64,000 nt of DNA from Sphingomonadales bacterium (GTDB lineage: Bacteria > Pseudomonadota > Alphaproteobacteria > Sphingomonadales > Sphingomonadaceae): contig JANXSN010000088.1 in the NCBI GenBank assembly GCA_025352685.1, positions 62,001-126,000 on the forward strand, given 5' to 3'. The notes under the pieces are model-generated. The model worked only from the letters and a program-made list of their open reading frames with translations, did no database searches and was not told the origin of the DNA. The position numbers were made by a program, and so were the translations under genes. This document shows, piece by piece, positions 34,784-44,916 of this stretch (position 1 is the stretch's first letter; each line of letters opens with the position of its first letter).

Positions 34784-37393
34784 CTAATTCGAGGCCCATT
34801 TACCGATTGCCGCCGCCTGACGCTGACGCAACCCAGCACGATAATTGATCACCGAAACCGTGACGTCGGCAGGCTTGCGCGACCCCGCGGGGAGTGCCTT
34901 GAGGGCGTAAGCGGTAACGCGCGTTGCGACGGCGGGATCGTTTGCACCAACTGGCAGGCCAACGATGAATGCAGCGCGGGTGCTGCTTTCGAGGACGGCG
35001 TCGACCGCGTCGGCGTGAGCGACTGCCCAGTCAAACGCCAATACCGGGTGCTCGCGCGACACAGCCTGAATGACATTACCGCGCATCGGCACTGGAATTT
35101 CATCGGTCAGGGTAAGGTCGAGGGCCTTTTGTGCCAGTGCCGGATCGCGGGCCGCGCCCAGATCGCTGTAGAGATTGAGCTGCACAACCGGACTTTTCTC
35201 TGCGCGCGCCTTTTCATGCAGCATCTCCCAGCGCGCGGGATCGGCCGTATAGGCAAAGATGCGAAGTGAAGGCTGTCGGATCGAGCCCGGTACGGCGTCC
35301 GGCTTGTCGAAGCTTAACTGGGCAAAGCGATTTCCCTCGGCAACGACCGCGCCTTCGCCCAACTCACCCAGCGTCGGTATCAGCGCTTCGCGCAGCATGG
35401 CGAGCGCGGAAGCTTCATCGATCTTCGCCGTCCAGCCGGTCCGTGCAAATTGCGGCGCAAGAAGCTTGCGTGCGCGAATTCGGAATGCTTGCTGCTCGGG
35501 CACATCTCGCAGCAATGAATCGATGCTGGCCAACTCCCCTGTTATCATTGACCACAGGATCGGCGACGCGTCGGTGGGAACGCGTGAAATCAGCGAGAGA
35601 TAGCTTTCGATCGCTTGATCGTTACTGTTGGCGAGGCCGTAGCCGTCGGCGACGAGACCAATCTGATCGTCGACCGAGAGCTTTGCAAACCCGGCCTTCA
35701 AACGTTCGAAATGAGCCGGCGTATACAGCGTCCGAAAATAAGCACTTTGACCGTAGTTCGCGACGGTCAGCCCGCAGCCCGGCAGCGAAATGCGCGTCGG
35801 CACCGTGGCGGATCCTGGCGCGATCGTGCGGATCGGCGCGACGCCACCTGCTTGTCCGACACTGACGGGCACGATCCACGTCTGCGGCGTTTTCGATCCC
35901 GCATCGAGTGCAAAGCGCCCCTGCGTCCAGGCAACAGACGTGCTGGCGTTCCCGCACGTCGGGTCGGCGACCCTGATGAGCGGCACACCGCCCTGCAAGG
36001 TAAAGCTGTCCATCATTGGCTTGACGGGTTTGCCCGATGCGGTTGCAACTTCACTCCACAGCTGATCCGTGACCGTGTTGCCGTATTTGTACTTGGCCAT
36101 GTAGCTGCGCACGCCTGAGCGGAAGGCCTCGGGGCCGACTGCGCCCTCCAGCATCCGGATCACGGCTTCGCCTTTGCGATAGGTAATGTCGTCGAACGCC
36201 TGGCTGATCTGATCGGGGGTTTCGACATGCTGGATGATTGGATGCGTCGTCACTCGCGCATCACGGGCCATTGCGCTTTGCCGGTCAAAAGCCAGCGATT
36301 GGGTCAGCGCGCCCCATTCGGGATTGAGGTCGTTGGCGGTCTTCGACGCCATCCACGACGCGAACCCTTCATTCAGCCACAGGTCGTCCCACCACGACAT
36401 GGTAACGAGGTCGCCGAACCACTGGTGCGCCATTTCGTGAGCGACGACATTGAAGATTTCCTGCTTCTGGCTTTCTGTCGCGAGCTTGGGATCTTGCAGC
36501 AGGACGCGCTCGAAGTAGAAAATTGCGCCCCAATTTTCCATCGCACCGAAGAATTGCGACGATCCCGGTCCAGCGATCATGTCGAGCTTGGGAAGCGGAT
36601 AAGGCGTTCCGAAATAGTCGTTGTAGTGCGCAAGGACGCGCTTGGCGCTCGCCAACGCATAGTCTCCCTGATCGACCACGCCCTTGCGTGTGATGACACC
36701 GATCTCGACGTTCCCCGCCATGACTGTCTTGCGCTCGACATTGCCCAGGCCAAGGAAAAGCAGATAGCTCGACATTTTGGGGGTGGGCGCAAAGTGCCAC
36801 ACGGTCTTGCCCGTGACACCCGGCGTCTTGTCGGCAACCGGCATATTCGAAAATGCCGTCTGGCCGTTGGGGGCGACCGCGCTCAACTTGAATGTCGCCT
36901 TTAGCGCTGGTTCGTCCCACATCGGCGCGAACCGACGCGCGTCGGGCGCCTCAAACTGCGTCGCGAGCATCCTGTCCTTGCTGCCGTCGATGTTGGTGTA
37001 ATCGATGGCGAACAGGCCAGTCGCCGATTGATGTATCTTGCCGGTCCATGCCATCGATAGCGTGTGCTTCCCTGCCGAAACTGGCTCGCCGAACGTGAAG
37101 GTCGCTGTCTGTCCGGCTTGGTCCAGCGTCACGGTCGCAGGAATCCGTCCGTCGATTTTCACATCGCGGATGCCGAGATCTGCCGCATTGAGCGTAATCG
37201 TACGGATCGGCGCGCGGACTGTGATCGCAACCGTGCCAGCGCCGGTAAAGCTCAAGTTCGACGCGTCGGGATCGATGGTAAGATCATAGGCGGTCGGGAC
37301 AACACTGATCGGCAGCCGACCCGCGTCGGCCTGTACTGAGGTGCCTGCCAGAGTTGCACCAAGGGACACCGCTGCGACCAGTACTCGATTCAT
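34784..37393 (-). CDS. M1 family zinc aminopeptidase
   Basis: An 869-residue exported aminopeptidase that removes N-terminal residues from peptides. Signal peptide MNRVLVAAVSLGATLAGTSVQA. Substrate-binding GAMEN (FFGAMENWGAIFY) and zinc site HEMAHQWFGDLVTMSWWDDLWLNE (split here for length: HEMAH and, 18 residues on, NEGFA) are both intact; the C-terminal ERAP1-like helical domain spans about residues 530-860. Start ATG 37393 with AAGAAGGA upstream; the preceding codon is TTG. Close spacing to bdhA suggests read-through, although the two have no obvious functional link. Confidence 0.94.
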   Translation of the reverse strand: MNRVLVAAVSLGATLAGTSVQADAGRLPISVVPTAYDLTIDPDASNLSFTGAGTVAITVRAPIRTITLNAADLGIRDVKIDGRIPATVTLDQAGQTATFTFGEPVSAGKHTLSMAWTGKIHQSATGLFAIDYTNIDGSKDRMLATQFEAPDARRFAPMWDEPALKATFKLSAVAPNGQTAFSNMPVADKTPGVTGKTVWHFAPTPKMSSYLLFLGLGNVERKTVMAGNVEIGVITRKGVVDQGDYALASAKRVLAHYNDYFGTPYPLPKLDMIAGPGSSQFFGAMENWGAIFYFERVLLQDPKLATESQKQEIFNVVAHEMAHQWFGDLVTMSWWDDLWLNEGFASWMASKTANDLNPEWGALTQSLAFDRQSAMARDARVTTHPIIQHVETPDQISQAFDDITYRKGEAVIRMLEGAVGPEAFRSGVRSYMAKYKYGNTVTDQLWSEVATASGKPVKPMMDSFTLQGGVPLIRVADPTCGNASTSVAWTQGRFALDAGSKTPQTWIVPVSVGQAGGVAPIRTIAPGSATVPTRISLPGCGLTVANYGQSAYFRTLYTPAHFERLKAGFAKLSVDDQIGLVADGYGLANSNDQAIESYLSLISRVPTDASPILWSMITGELASIDSLLRDVPEQQAFRIRARKLLAPQFARTGWTAKIDEASALAMLREALIPTLGELGEGAVVAEGNRFAQLSFDKPDAVPGSIRQPSLRIFAYTADPARWEMLHEKARAEKSPVVQLNLYSDLGAARDPALAQKALDLTLTDEIPVPMRGNVIQAVSREHPVLAFDWAVAHADAVDAVLESSTRAAFIVGLPVGANDPAVATRVTAYALKALPAGSRKPADVTVSVINYRAGLRQRQAAAIGKWASN

Positions 37394-37410
37394 CAAAAGA
37401 AGTCCTTCTT

Positions 37411-37442
37411 AAAAAACAAAAAGCCCCCCCCGGCCAGGAGCC
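37411..37442 (-). terminator. Terminator after the patatin gene
   Basis: On the minus strand GCTCC pairs with GGGGC around TGGCCGGG, followed by TTTTTGTTTTTT (37422-37411). Short stem but a strong T tract, located 35 bases after the patatin stop and upstream of the M1 peptidase gene. Confidence 0.65.
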
Positions 37443-37476
37443 GCAATGCGACACTACATGCTGATGGTCGCATGAT

Positions 37477-38616
37477 CTAGCGGGGCGTGAGGTCGAATGC
37501 TGCCGTGCGCCCGTCGAGGATGTTCTGGGCGACGAGTTCCGACCGGTCGATTGTTGATGCGACCGCCGCTTCGCCAGCAGCCCAGTGTTCAGCCATCGTC
37601 CGCGCGGAGAACTCGTAGTCGCGCGCGCCCCCCTCCCAAGCGTTGGCACGGTAGATCATCTGCACAATGTTCACCGGGTATTCGCGGGCCATCTCGGTCA
37701 GACGCACGACGTCGGGGTCGCTGTGCATCCCTTCAGGCAGCTTTTTGAGGACGCGACGGATCGCCTCGCGCTCGGTCCGCAGTTTAACGAGCTGGTCGCT
37801 GATCTGACGCGTGCGACTCGAAAAGCGGATCTCCTTTTCACGCGCCACGACGTCCATGATCGTTTTTGGCCGCGCAGCACTCGCCGCGAACAGATCAACC
37901 TGGAACACCAACAAGTCGGCATCCTGAGTGTCGAGGACGTGGCTGAGCGGCGTGTTGGAAACGAGCCCACCATCCCACCAGAGCTTGCCGTCGATCTCGA
38001 CCGGGGGAAGGCCTGGGGGCAGAGCCCCCGATGCCATGATATGGCGCGCGTCGAGCCGCTCTTTCTTGCTGTCGAAATAGTGAAAATTGCCACTTTCGAT
38101 TTCTACCGCGCCCACGCCGATCCGGACTGGTCCATCATTGAGCAAGTCCCAATCAACAAGATCGTCGAGCGTCCTCGCCAACTGCGTGGAATCGTAGAAA
38201 CTCAGCGCTTGCATACTCCCCGGCCACGCCATCGCAGGCGGCACCGGATTGGGCTTGAAGAAACCCGGCACGCCGAATGTGGCGACGAAGGCTGCCGACG
38301 CTTCATGAAGCATTTCGCGTCCAATATCGCCGCCCCAGATCGGGAAGGTCGGCAACGCTGCCGATGTGCGGTCCCAGAACGTTCTCAACGCCTTGACACG
38401 TAGTTCAGGTGGATTGCCCGCAATCAGCGCTGCATTGACGGCCCCGATCGAAATGCCTGCGACTTGATCGATCTCGATCCCCGCGGTTTCGAGCGCTTGA
38501 TAGATGCCGGCTTGGTAAGAGCCCAGAGCACCGCCGCCCTGAAGGACGAGCGCAACCTTATCGGGCAGCGGAAGCGACGCCTTGCGGCGGCGTGGACGTG
38601 AATCGATACCAGCCAT
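37477..38616 (-). CDS. Patatin-like phospholipase (DUF3734 type)
   Basis: A 379-residue lipid acyl hydrolase. Oxyanion hole LVLQGGGALGSYQAG, nucleophile elbow GISIGAVNAAL (Ser), and catalytic Asp in WWDGGLVSNTPL form the patatin dyad. C-terminal DUF3734 block: RFSSRTRQISDQLVKLRTER and VNIVQMIYRANAWEGGARDY. No signal peptide, so it should act in the cytoplasm on membrane lipids or polyhydroxybutyrate-type substrates; such proteins often sit next to bdhA and PHB genes, and bdhA is indeed one gene away. Start ATG 38616 chosen for the GAGGCAA just upstream. Confidence 0.9.
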   Translation of the reverse strand: MAGIDSRPRRRKASLPLPDKVALVLQGGGALGSYQAGIYQALETAGIEIDQVAGISIGAVNAALIAGNPPELRVKALRTFWDRTSAALPTFPIWGGDIGREMLHEASAAFVATFGVPGFFKPNPVPPAMAWPGSMQALSFYDSTQLARTLDDLVDWDLLNDGPVRIGVGAVEIESGNFHYFDSKKERLDARHIMASGALPPGLPPVEIDGKLWWDGGLVSNTPLSHVLDTQDADLLVFQVDLFAASAARPKTIMDVVAREKEIRFSSRTRQISDQLVKLRTEREAIRRVLKKLPEGMHSDPDVVRLTEMAREYPVNIVQMIYRANAWEGGARDYEFSARTMAEHWAAGEAAVASTIDRSELVAQNILDGRTAAFDLTPR

Positions 38617-38699
38617 TTGCCTCGTGTGCGACCGCGCGCGGTGCATTGCAACGACGATACGACCTGTGCATTTCAATCGCATGATTGGAGGATGAAACC

Positions 38700-39592
38700 A
38701 TGCGCCTCGATGATTCAGGCGATCTCCATTCCGAGGACCAGCGTGGCGGCGATTTCAGCGCAGTGGGTTTTGGCGGAAGTGGCGGCGGGCTGGGGCTGAT
38801 CGGCATGTTGATACCGTTCGTGTTCAGCCACTTTGGCGGCGGCCTGATCGTACAGGGGAATGTGTACTTTTTGTTCGGGGTTGTCGGCAACATCGGGGCG
38901 GTTGTGCCCCCCTGAGCGATTCAAACGGCGCTGCCTCTGCAGAGCGGCGGTGTAACAGCGGCGCAGAGCTGCAGCGTCGATGCCGCTAGCAGATTATCGT
39001 GCCACGCCCTCGTCAGCGTCAACCAGACGCGGGAAAAACTTATCCCTGGCTACACGCGCCCCAAACTTGGTTTTTATGCCAGCGCGGGACAGTCGGGGTG
39101 CGGCGCTGCGCAGTCAGCGATGGGATTTTTTTATTGCCCGGCCGACACGGGCGTCCGCCTCGACGCTGAATTATTCGATGGGCTGAAGCAGCGCTTCGGG
39201 ACGCCCGGTCACTTCTCCCAAGCCCATGTCATGGCGCACGACGTGGCCATCACGTTCAGAACCTGACCGGGATCGCTGAAAAGGTACGGACGACACAAGA
39301 ACGGGCCTCGCGAACTGAGGGTCGCGCGCTGCAAGTTGCGTTGGAATTGCAGGCTAATTTTTATGCATGCGTCTGGGCGGCCAAAAACCGCGACAAACTG
39401 GACCTAGGCGATGTTGAAGGCGGATTACGTGCCGCCCAGGCCATCGGCGACGATACCTTGCAAAAGGCGGCAGGCGAGCGGGTTGTGCCTGACAGTTTTA
39501 CGCACTGGTCGTCGGCGCAGCGTCGGCAATGGCTGTCGCGTGGTTTACAGACCAGTGATCGGGCACAATGCGATGCGTTTGGCACGAGCTAA
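38700..39592 (+). pseudogene. ypfJ: Wrecked neutral zinc metallopeptidase (YpfJ/KPN_02809 family)
   Basis: Three frames are needed to read it. From ATG 38700: MRLDDSGDLHSEDQRGGDFS and a Gly-rich membrane segment, then a stop at 38915. In another frame about 39000-39265: SCHALVSVNQTREKLIPGYT, RPKLGFYASAGQSGCGAAQS, AMGFFYCPADTGVRLD, FDGLKQRFGTPGHFSQAHVM. A one-base loss falls inside the zinc motif: it reads MAHDVA and, in the next frame, HHVQNLTGI, where the family has HExxHHVQNLxG. The catalytic Glu is also changed to Asp. The third part ends DSFTHWSSAQRRQWLSRGLQ and a stop at 39592. At least three lesions, catalytic site destroyed. Confidence 0.88.
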
Positions 39593-39674
39593 CTCGACCG
39601 GTTGCAGACGCAACGGCCCGGTTTTGCGCTTATGATCGCCTGTAGACTGTCAAGCGTGTGCACCGACACGGCGC

Positions 39675-40085
39675 CTAACGCGCAAAAAGCTGTGAATCGT
39701 CCGCGAAACCCTTGAACTCTAGTGCATTGCCGCTGGGGTCGCGAAAGAACATTGTCGCCTGTTCGCCGATCTGCCCCTCGAACCGGATGTAGGGCGCAAT
39801 ATCAAACGCAATCCCTGCGGCTTCAAGCCGAGCCGCGAGCGTACGCCATTGGTCCATCGTCAGCACGACGCCGAAATGTGGGACCGGGACGTCGTGGCCA
39901 TCGACCGGGTTCGAGAGCGTATCGCGCGCACTGGGCGAGAGGTGCGTGACGATCTGGTGGCCGTAGAGATCGAAATCTATCCAAGCGTCGCTGCTGCGCC
40001 CCTCGGGGCAGCCAAGGACACCGCCGTAAAAAAAGCGCGCTGCCGCAAGGTCGTGGACGGCAAAAGCGAGATGGAAAGGCCTCAC
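39675..40085 (-). CDS. VOC family protein (glyoxalase/dioxygenase fold)
   Basis: A 136-residue protein with the paired beta-alpha-beta-beta-beta VOC fold. [20 protein letters not shown] is the first strand/helix with a metal-ligand His; [12 protein letters not shown] carries the second His; [15 protein letters not shown] the terminal Glu. This fits a metal-dependent VOC enzyme. GTG start in a GTGA overlap with the upstream gene, so translationally coupled. Substrate unknown. Confidence 0.88.
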   Translation of the reverse strand: MRPFHLAFAVHDLAAARFFYGGVLGCPEGRSSDAWIDFDLYGHQIVTHLSPSARDTLSNPVDGHDVPVPHFGVVLTMDQWRTLAARLEAAGIAFDIAPYIRFEGQIGEQATMFFRDPSGNALEFKGFADDSQLFAR

Positions 40086-40675
40086 TGCGCGACGGCCAAT
40101 TCACCACAGCGCTGAAGCTCTTCATCGTCGATACCGCCGGCGCTGGTCACGGCGGCGCGCTCGACGGCTATACTGGCAGCAACCTGGGCCTCCGATTTGC
40201 CCAATGCGGCACCCTCGACCTTTGCACGGTACGCGAGCACCGAAGCGAGCGTTGCAAGGTCCTTTGCACCTTTGCTCAGGCCTTCGCGCGCTTTGACAGC
40301 CTCACCCGCAACCGCCATCGCTGCGGCGCAGCGCGGCAAGCTCGGCGGCGGCGGCGGCGGGGCAACAACGGCCATGCGTTCAAGGCATGCGTCCACCTCG
40401 CGCCGTGGCAGGTCTTTGGTTTTCTGGAGCGTGGCAACGTCGGCCACGATCAGGCTTTTCACAGCTTCACGCGTCTGACCCGTTTCCTTCATCAGCCGTT
40501 CACCCACGACACCGGCAAACCGCTCGCCGTTGCGGCGGACCGGCGCGACGTTGCGCCATTCGGGGCCATGTCCTTGTTCGAAGGCGACGATGCCGAGCAC
40601 CGCAACACAGCGCACGTCCTCAACCGATTGCGGTGAGAGCGCGGTGGCAGCAAGAAGCGTCAGGAGGTAACTCAC
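40082..40675 (-). CDS. Exported protein, function unknown
   Basis: A 197-residue protein with a short hydrophobic N terminus ([20 protein letters not shown]) that may be a signal peptide. It contains a Pro run ([14 protein letters not shown]) and four Cys (VRCVAVL, DACLERM, PRCAAAM, QRCGELA) spaced as in two repeats of a CxxxM/L helix pair. I recognise no family; similar Ala-rich Cys-spaced proteins occur in sphingomonads. It is coupled to the VOC gene by GTGA and diverges from clpB. Confidence 0.7.
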   Translation of the reverse strand: MSYLLTLLAATALSPQSVEDVRCVAVLGIVAFEQGHGPEWRNVAPVRRNGERFAGVVGERLMKETGQTREAVKSLIVADVATLQKTKDLPRREVDACLERMAVVAPPPPPPSLPRCAAAMAVAGEAVKAREGLSKGAKDLATLASVLAYRAKVEGAALGKSEAQVAASIAVERAAVTSAGGIDDEELQRCGELAVAQ

Positions 40676-40698
40676 CAGCGAGCCCTAGCGCGAGAAGC

Positions 40699-40726
40699 CT
40701 TGTGTTGTAAATCAGCAACACCATAT
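40699..40726 (+). promoter_or_regulatory. Heat-shock (RpoH/sigma-32-type) promoter of clpB
   Basis: CTTGTGT (40699-40705), 13-base spacer, CACCATAT (40719-40726). This fits the sigma-32 consensus CTTGAAA / CCCCATNT (7 of 8 at the -10) and would start transcription about 16 bases before the clpB start codon. clpB is a classic RpoH target, which supports the call. Confidence 0.7.
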
Positions 40727-40748
40727 CGCGAAAGACGAAAGGGACATC

Positions 40749-43325
40749 ATGAATCTCGAACTGTTTACCGACCGCGCCAAGGGTTTCCTTCAGGGAGCGC
40801 AAACCGTCGCGATCCGTATGTCGCACCAGCGCATCGCGCCTGAGCATTTGTTGAAGGCCTTGCTCGAAGACAGTGAGGGAATGGCATCCGGGCTAATCCG
40901 CAAGGCCGGGGGCGACGTGGCCGTTGCGGTGCGCGAGACTGATACGCTGCTCGCCAAGCATCCGGCGGTTTCCGGGAGCGGTGCGCAGCAGACGCCTGCC
41001 CTCGACAACGATCTCGTGCGGCTGCTTGATCAGGCCGAACAGGTCGCGAAAAAGGCCGGAGACAGTTACGTTACCGTCGAACGCTTGTTGCTGGCACTCA
41101 CACTGGCCTCGGCGTCGGGCGCCGGCAAAGCGCTCGCGGATGCCGGGGTGAAAGCCGAGACGCTCAATACCGCCATCAACGAGCTGCGCGGCGGACGCGC
41201 AGCGGACACGGCCGGTGCCGAGGACCGCTATGATGCGCTCAAGAAGTTCGCCCGAGACCTGACGCAGGCGGCGCGCGACGGCAAACTTGACCCCGTTATC
41301 GGCCGCGACGAGGAAATTCGCCGGACAATCCAGATCCTCGCACGCCGGACAAAGAACAATCCCGTGCTGATCGGCGAGCCCGGCGTTGGCAAGACAGCGA
41401 TTGCCGAAGGGTTGGCGTTGCGCATCGCCAACGGTGACGTGCCGGACGGGATCAAGGACCGCGCCCTGATGGCGCTCGACATGGGCAGCCTCATTGCCGG
41501 CGCCAAATATCGCGGCGAGTTCGAGGAACGGCTGAAGGGCGTTCTGGACGAAGTCCGTGCTGCCGAGGGACATATAATCCTGTTCATCGACGAGATGCAC
41601 ACGCTGATCGGTGCGGGCAAAACCGACGGGGCCATGGACGCTTCGAACATGATCAAGCCTGCACTCGCGCGTGGCGAGTTGCACTGTATTGGTGCGACCA
41701 CGCTCGACGAGTATCGTAAGTACGTCGAGAAAGACGCCGCGCTGCAGCGGCGGTTCCAGCCCGTGTTCGTCGGTGAGCCGACCGTCGAGGACACCATATC
41801 GATCCTGCGGGGGCTGAAGGAGAAATACGAGCTCCACCACGGCGTCCGGATCACTGACGGTGCGATCGTTGCGGCGGCGACCCTCTCTCACCGCTACATC
41901 ACGGACCGCTTCCTACCCGATAAAGCGATCGACCTGATGGACGAGGCAGCATCACGGCTCCGCATGGAAGTCGAGAGCAAGCCGGAGGCAATCGAAGCGC
42001 TCGATCGAAGGATTATCCAGCTGAAGATCGAGACAATGGCGCTCGAAAAGGAGAGCGATGCCGCATCCCGGGAGCGTCTTTCGAGCCTGCGAGCCGATCT
42101 TGCCAATCTGGAAGAACAGTCAGCCGCGCTGACCACCCGCTGGCAGGGCGAGAAGGAAAAGATTCAAGCCGAGGCCAAGCTGAAGGAACAGCTCGAAACG
42201 GCACGCATTTCGCTTGATCAGGCACAGCGCACGGGTGACCTGGGCCGGGCGGGTGAGCTCCAATATGGCACGATTCCTGCGCTCGAAAGGCAGCTTGTCG
42301 AAGCACAGGGTGCCGCGACAGGCGCCATGTTGCGCGAAGAGGTGACCGCGAACGACATCGCCGGCATCGTCAGCCGCTGGACCGGCATTCCCGTCGACAA
42401 GATGCTCGAGGGCGAGCGCGAAAAGCTCCTCCAGATGGAGGCAATCCTCGCTAAATCTGTTATCGGTCAGGACGCCGCCGTCGCCGCTGTTTCGGCTGCG
42501 GTGCGTCGAGCGCGTGCCGGATTGCAGGACCCCAACCGGCCGCTCGGTTCTTTCCTGTTCCTCGGCCCGACGGGCGTTGGCAAGACCGAGCTGACGAAGT
42601 CGCTCGCCACTTTCCTGTTCGACGATCCTTCGGCGATGGTTCGCATCGACATGAGCGAATTCATGGAGAAGCATTCCGTCGCGCGTCTGATTGGAGCGCC
42701 GCCGGGCTATGTCGGCTATGAGGAAGGCGGCGTCCTGACCGAAGCTGTCCGTCGTCGCCCATATCAGGTGATTTTGTTCGACGAAGTCGAAAAGGCACAC
42801 GGCGACGTGTTCAACGTGCTCCTTCAGGTGCTCGACGACGGACGCCTGACCGACGGACAAGGTCGTACGGTCGACTTCACCAATACGCTTATCATCCTGA
42901 CCTCGAACCTTGGCAGCCAGTTCATTGCCAATTTGCCCGACGAGCAATCTGTGGAAAGCGTCGAGCCGCAGGTCATGGAAATCGTCCGCGGCCATTTCCG
43001 TCCCGAATTTCTCAATCGACTGGACGAGATTGTGCTGTTTAACCGCCTGAGCGCGGCCAATATGGCCCCGATCGTCGATATTCAGGTCGGCCGCGTCCAA
43101 AAATTGCTCGCCGACCGCAAGGTAACGCTCGAATTGTCCGATGCGGCGCGCGCGTGGCTCGGTCGCGTCGGCTATGATCCGGTCTATGGCGCACGTCCTT
43201 TGAAACGCGCCGTCCAGAAATATCTTCAGGATCTGCTCGCCGACGCCATTCTGCGGGGCGACGTGCCCGACGGATCAACGGTGCGCGTCGAGGAGGGCGA
43301 CGGCAAGCTCATGCTCGCGACTTGA
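40749..43325 (+). CDS. clpB: ATP-dependent disaggregase ClpB
   Basis: An 858-residue Hsp100 chaperone that extracts polypeptides from aggregates with DnaK. N-domain ([20 protein letters not shown]) with the two Clp repeats; AAA-1 Walker [16 protein letters not shown] and Walker [12 protein letters not shown]; coiled-coil middle domain (about 400-525, rich in Glu/Lys: [20 protein letters not shown]); AAA-2 Walker [16 protein letters not shown], Walker [12 protein letters not shown] and pore loop [13 protein letters not shown]. Full length for the family. SD AAGGGA before ATG 40749. Heat-shock-type promoter directly upstream. Confidence 0.98.
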   Translation: MNLELFTDRAKGFLQGAQTVAIRMSHQRIAPEHLLKALLEDSEGMASGLIRKAGGDVAVAVRETDTLLAKHPAVSGSGAQQTPALDNDLVRLLDQAEQVAKKAGDSYVTVERLLLALTLASASGAGKALADAGVKAETLNTAINELRGGRAADTAGAEDRYDALKKFARDLTQAARDGKLDPVIGRDEEIRRTIQILARRTKNNPVLIGEPGVGKTAIAEGLALRIANGDVPDGIKDRALMALDMGSLIAGAKYRGEFEERLKGVLDEVRAAEGHIILFIDEMHTLIGAGKTDGAMDASNMIKPALARGELHCIGATTLDEYRKYVEKDAALQRRFQPVFVGEPTVEDTISILRGLKEKYELHHGVRITDGAIVAAATLSHRYITDRFLPDKAIDLMDEAASRLRMEVESKPEAIEALDRRIIQLKIETMALEKESDAASRERLSSLRADLANLEEQSAALTTRWQGEKEKIQAEAKLKEQLETARISLDQAQRTGDLGRAGELQYGTIPALERQLVEAQGAATGAMLREEVTANDIAGIVSRWTGIPVDKMLEGEREKLLQMEAILAKSVIGQDAAVAAVSAAVRRARAGLQDPNRPLGSFLFLGPTGVGKTELTKSLATFLFDDPSAMVRIDMSEFMEKHSVARLIGAPPGYVGYEEGGVLTEAVRRRPYQVILFDEVEKAHGDVFNVLLQVLDDGRLTDGQGRTVDFTNTLIILTSNLGSQFIANLPDEQSVESVEPQVMEIVRGHFRPEFLNRLDEIVLFNRLSAANMAPIVDIQVGRVQKLLADRKVTLELSDAARAWLGRVGYDPVYGARPLKRAVQKYLQDLLADAILRGDVPDGSTVRVEEGDGKLMLAT

Positions 43326-43356
43326 CGAAATTGTTTAATCGACCAGAAGCGTCGAC

Positions 43357-44916
43357 ATGACCGATACCGTCGCCGCTGCGACTGCCGCAATTGCGCGCGG
43401 CGACACCGATCCTTACAATTACGTCACCGTTGCTTGGGATCATGCTCAGGCGGGAGATCGGGATGCTGCGTTCGAGTTGTTACGCCAGGCACTTGGCCTC
43501 GCGCCGAACGACCCGGTCGTCCTCACGACAATGGCCGTCCTCTACCGCGAGGGGCGCCAATTGCGCGATGCCGTGTTGCACTGTGACGCGGCGATCCGCT
43601 CGTGCCCTACCTATGCAGCGGCATGGCTCGAGCGCGGGTTCGTCTTGTCGACAGGCGGATCGTTCGAAAAGGCAACCGAGAGCTATGCCGAGGCCGCCAG
43701 ACTTGACCCCGACAACGCCGCAGCTTGGGCGGGAATGGCCTTAATTGCAGTCCGCAAGGGTGATACTGACGTGGTTCGCGGCCATGCATTCAAGGCACTC
43801 GCGCTCGATCCTGAAAACCTGATCGCCAGGAGTGCCCTTGCCGCGGTCGAGATCGAAGGCGGCGACTATGCAACGGCCGCCGCGCGACTAGCGCCGCTCC
43901 TCGAAGCTGATGCGCCGCCCTCCTCGGAACGTGCGAATGCTCTCAACGTTCTGGGTGACGCATTCGACCGGCTCGATCGTACCGGCGATGCATTTCGGGC
44001 TTATCAGGCCGCAAAATCTGAATTCGCTGCGGTTCATGCGGGGCAATTTGCCGCCGAGCGTGAGACCCACCGTGCGTTTATCGATCGGATCGGTGCCTCG
44101 CTTGCGCGCACGGCTACCGATAACTGGGCTATTCCGACGCCCGAACCAATCGCGGGGGCCGCAGCGAAGCACATATTCCTGCTGGGTTATCCGCGCTCGG
44201 GTACCACGCTTGTCGAGAATATCCTGGCGTCGCTGCCCGATGTACTTGCGCTGGAGGAGCGACCGACACTGCGCGATGCGGACGAGGCGTTTCTTACCGA
44301 TGGCGCTGGGTTCGATCAACTTGCAAGCCTGACCGCTGAGGGCGCGAAGCGCTTCCGGGAAGCCTATTGGGCGAAGGTCAAGGCGGCCGGGTTGGATGTA
44401 GTTGGCAAGTCTTTCGTTGATATGGATCCTCTCAAAGGCCTGCGGTTGCCAATTATCTCAAGGCTTTTTCCCGATGCCCGCATCCTGATCATGCGTCGCG
44501 ATACGCGCGACGTCGTCTGGAGTTGTTTCCATACTAATTTCGCGCTGACATCGACGACCTACGAATACACGAGCCTCGAAAGCACCGCTCGCCATTATGA
44601 CGCCCTCATGCGTTTGATACAGGCCAGCCTTGAGAGGCTACCGCTCACAACCCATGAGGTGCGATACGACTCACTGGTCCGTGAGTTCGACGCAACAACG
44701 CGCGAACTTTGCAATTTCATTGGTCTAGCCTGGTCGCCATGCCTCAGACAATTCAGCAAGGCCGCCAAGACGCGTGGTGTGTCGACGGCAAGCGCCGCAC
44801 AGGTGCGCAAACCACTATACGACGGGACGCGGCAATGGGAACGCTATCGCGCTTATATCGACCCGGTGTTGCCGATACTCCAGCCGTGGATCGACCGCTT
44901 CGGATTCGATCGGTGA
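43357..44916 (+). CDS. TPR repeat-containing sulfotransferase
   Basis: A 519-residue fusion. The first about 240 residues are TPR helices (AAWLERGFVLSTGGSFEKAT, YAEAARLDPDNAAAWAGMAL and further 34-residue units). The C-terminal half is a sulfotransferase: 5'-phosphosulfate loop IFLLGYPRSGTTLVENIL (about residues 270-287), 3'-phosphate site ILIMRRDTRDVVWSCFHTNF, and YDSLVREFDATTRELCNFIG late. It should transfer sulfate from PAPS to an unknown acceptor bound via the TPRs, possibly a protein. It follows clpB by 31 bases and overlaps the next gene (TGATG), so the two products are probably made together. Confidence 0.9.
   Translation: MTDTVAAATAAIARGDTDPYNYVTVAWDHAQAGDRDAAFELLRQALGLAPNDPVVLTTMAVLYREGRQLRDAVLHCDAAIRSCPTYAAAWLERGFVLSTGGSFEKATESYAEAARLDPDNAAAWAGMALIAVRKGDTDVVRGHAFKALALDPENLIARSALAAVEIEGGDYATAAARLAPLLEADAPPSSERANALNVLGDAFDRLDRTGDAFRAYQAAKSEFAAVHAGQFAAERETHRAFIDRIGASLARTATDNWAIPTPEPIAGAAAKHIFLLGYPRSGTTLVENILASLPDVLALEERPTLRDADEAFLTDGAGFDQLASLTAEGAKRFREAYWAKVKAAGLDVVGKSFVDMDPLKGLRLPIISRLFPDARILIMRRDTRDVVWSCFHTNFALTSTTYEYTSLESTARHYDALMRLIQASLERLPLTTHEVRYDSLVREFDATTRELCNFIGLAWSPCLRQFSKAAKTRGVSTASAAQVRKPLYDGTRQWERYRAYIDPVLPILQPWIDRFGFDR

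Noticed and set aside
42120-43100. 326-codon minus-strand frame inside clpB
   Set aside because: Antisense of the conserved AAA-2 domain; no independent protein features.
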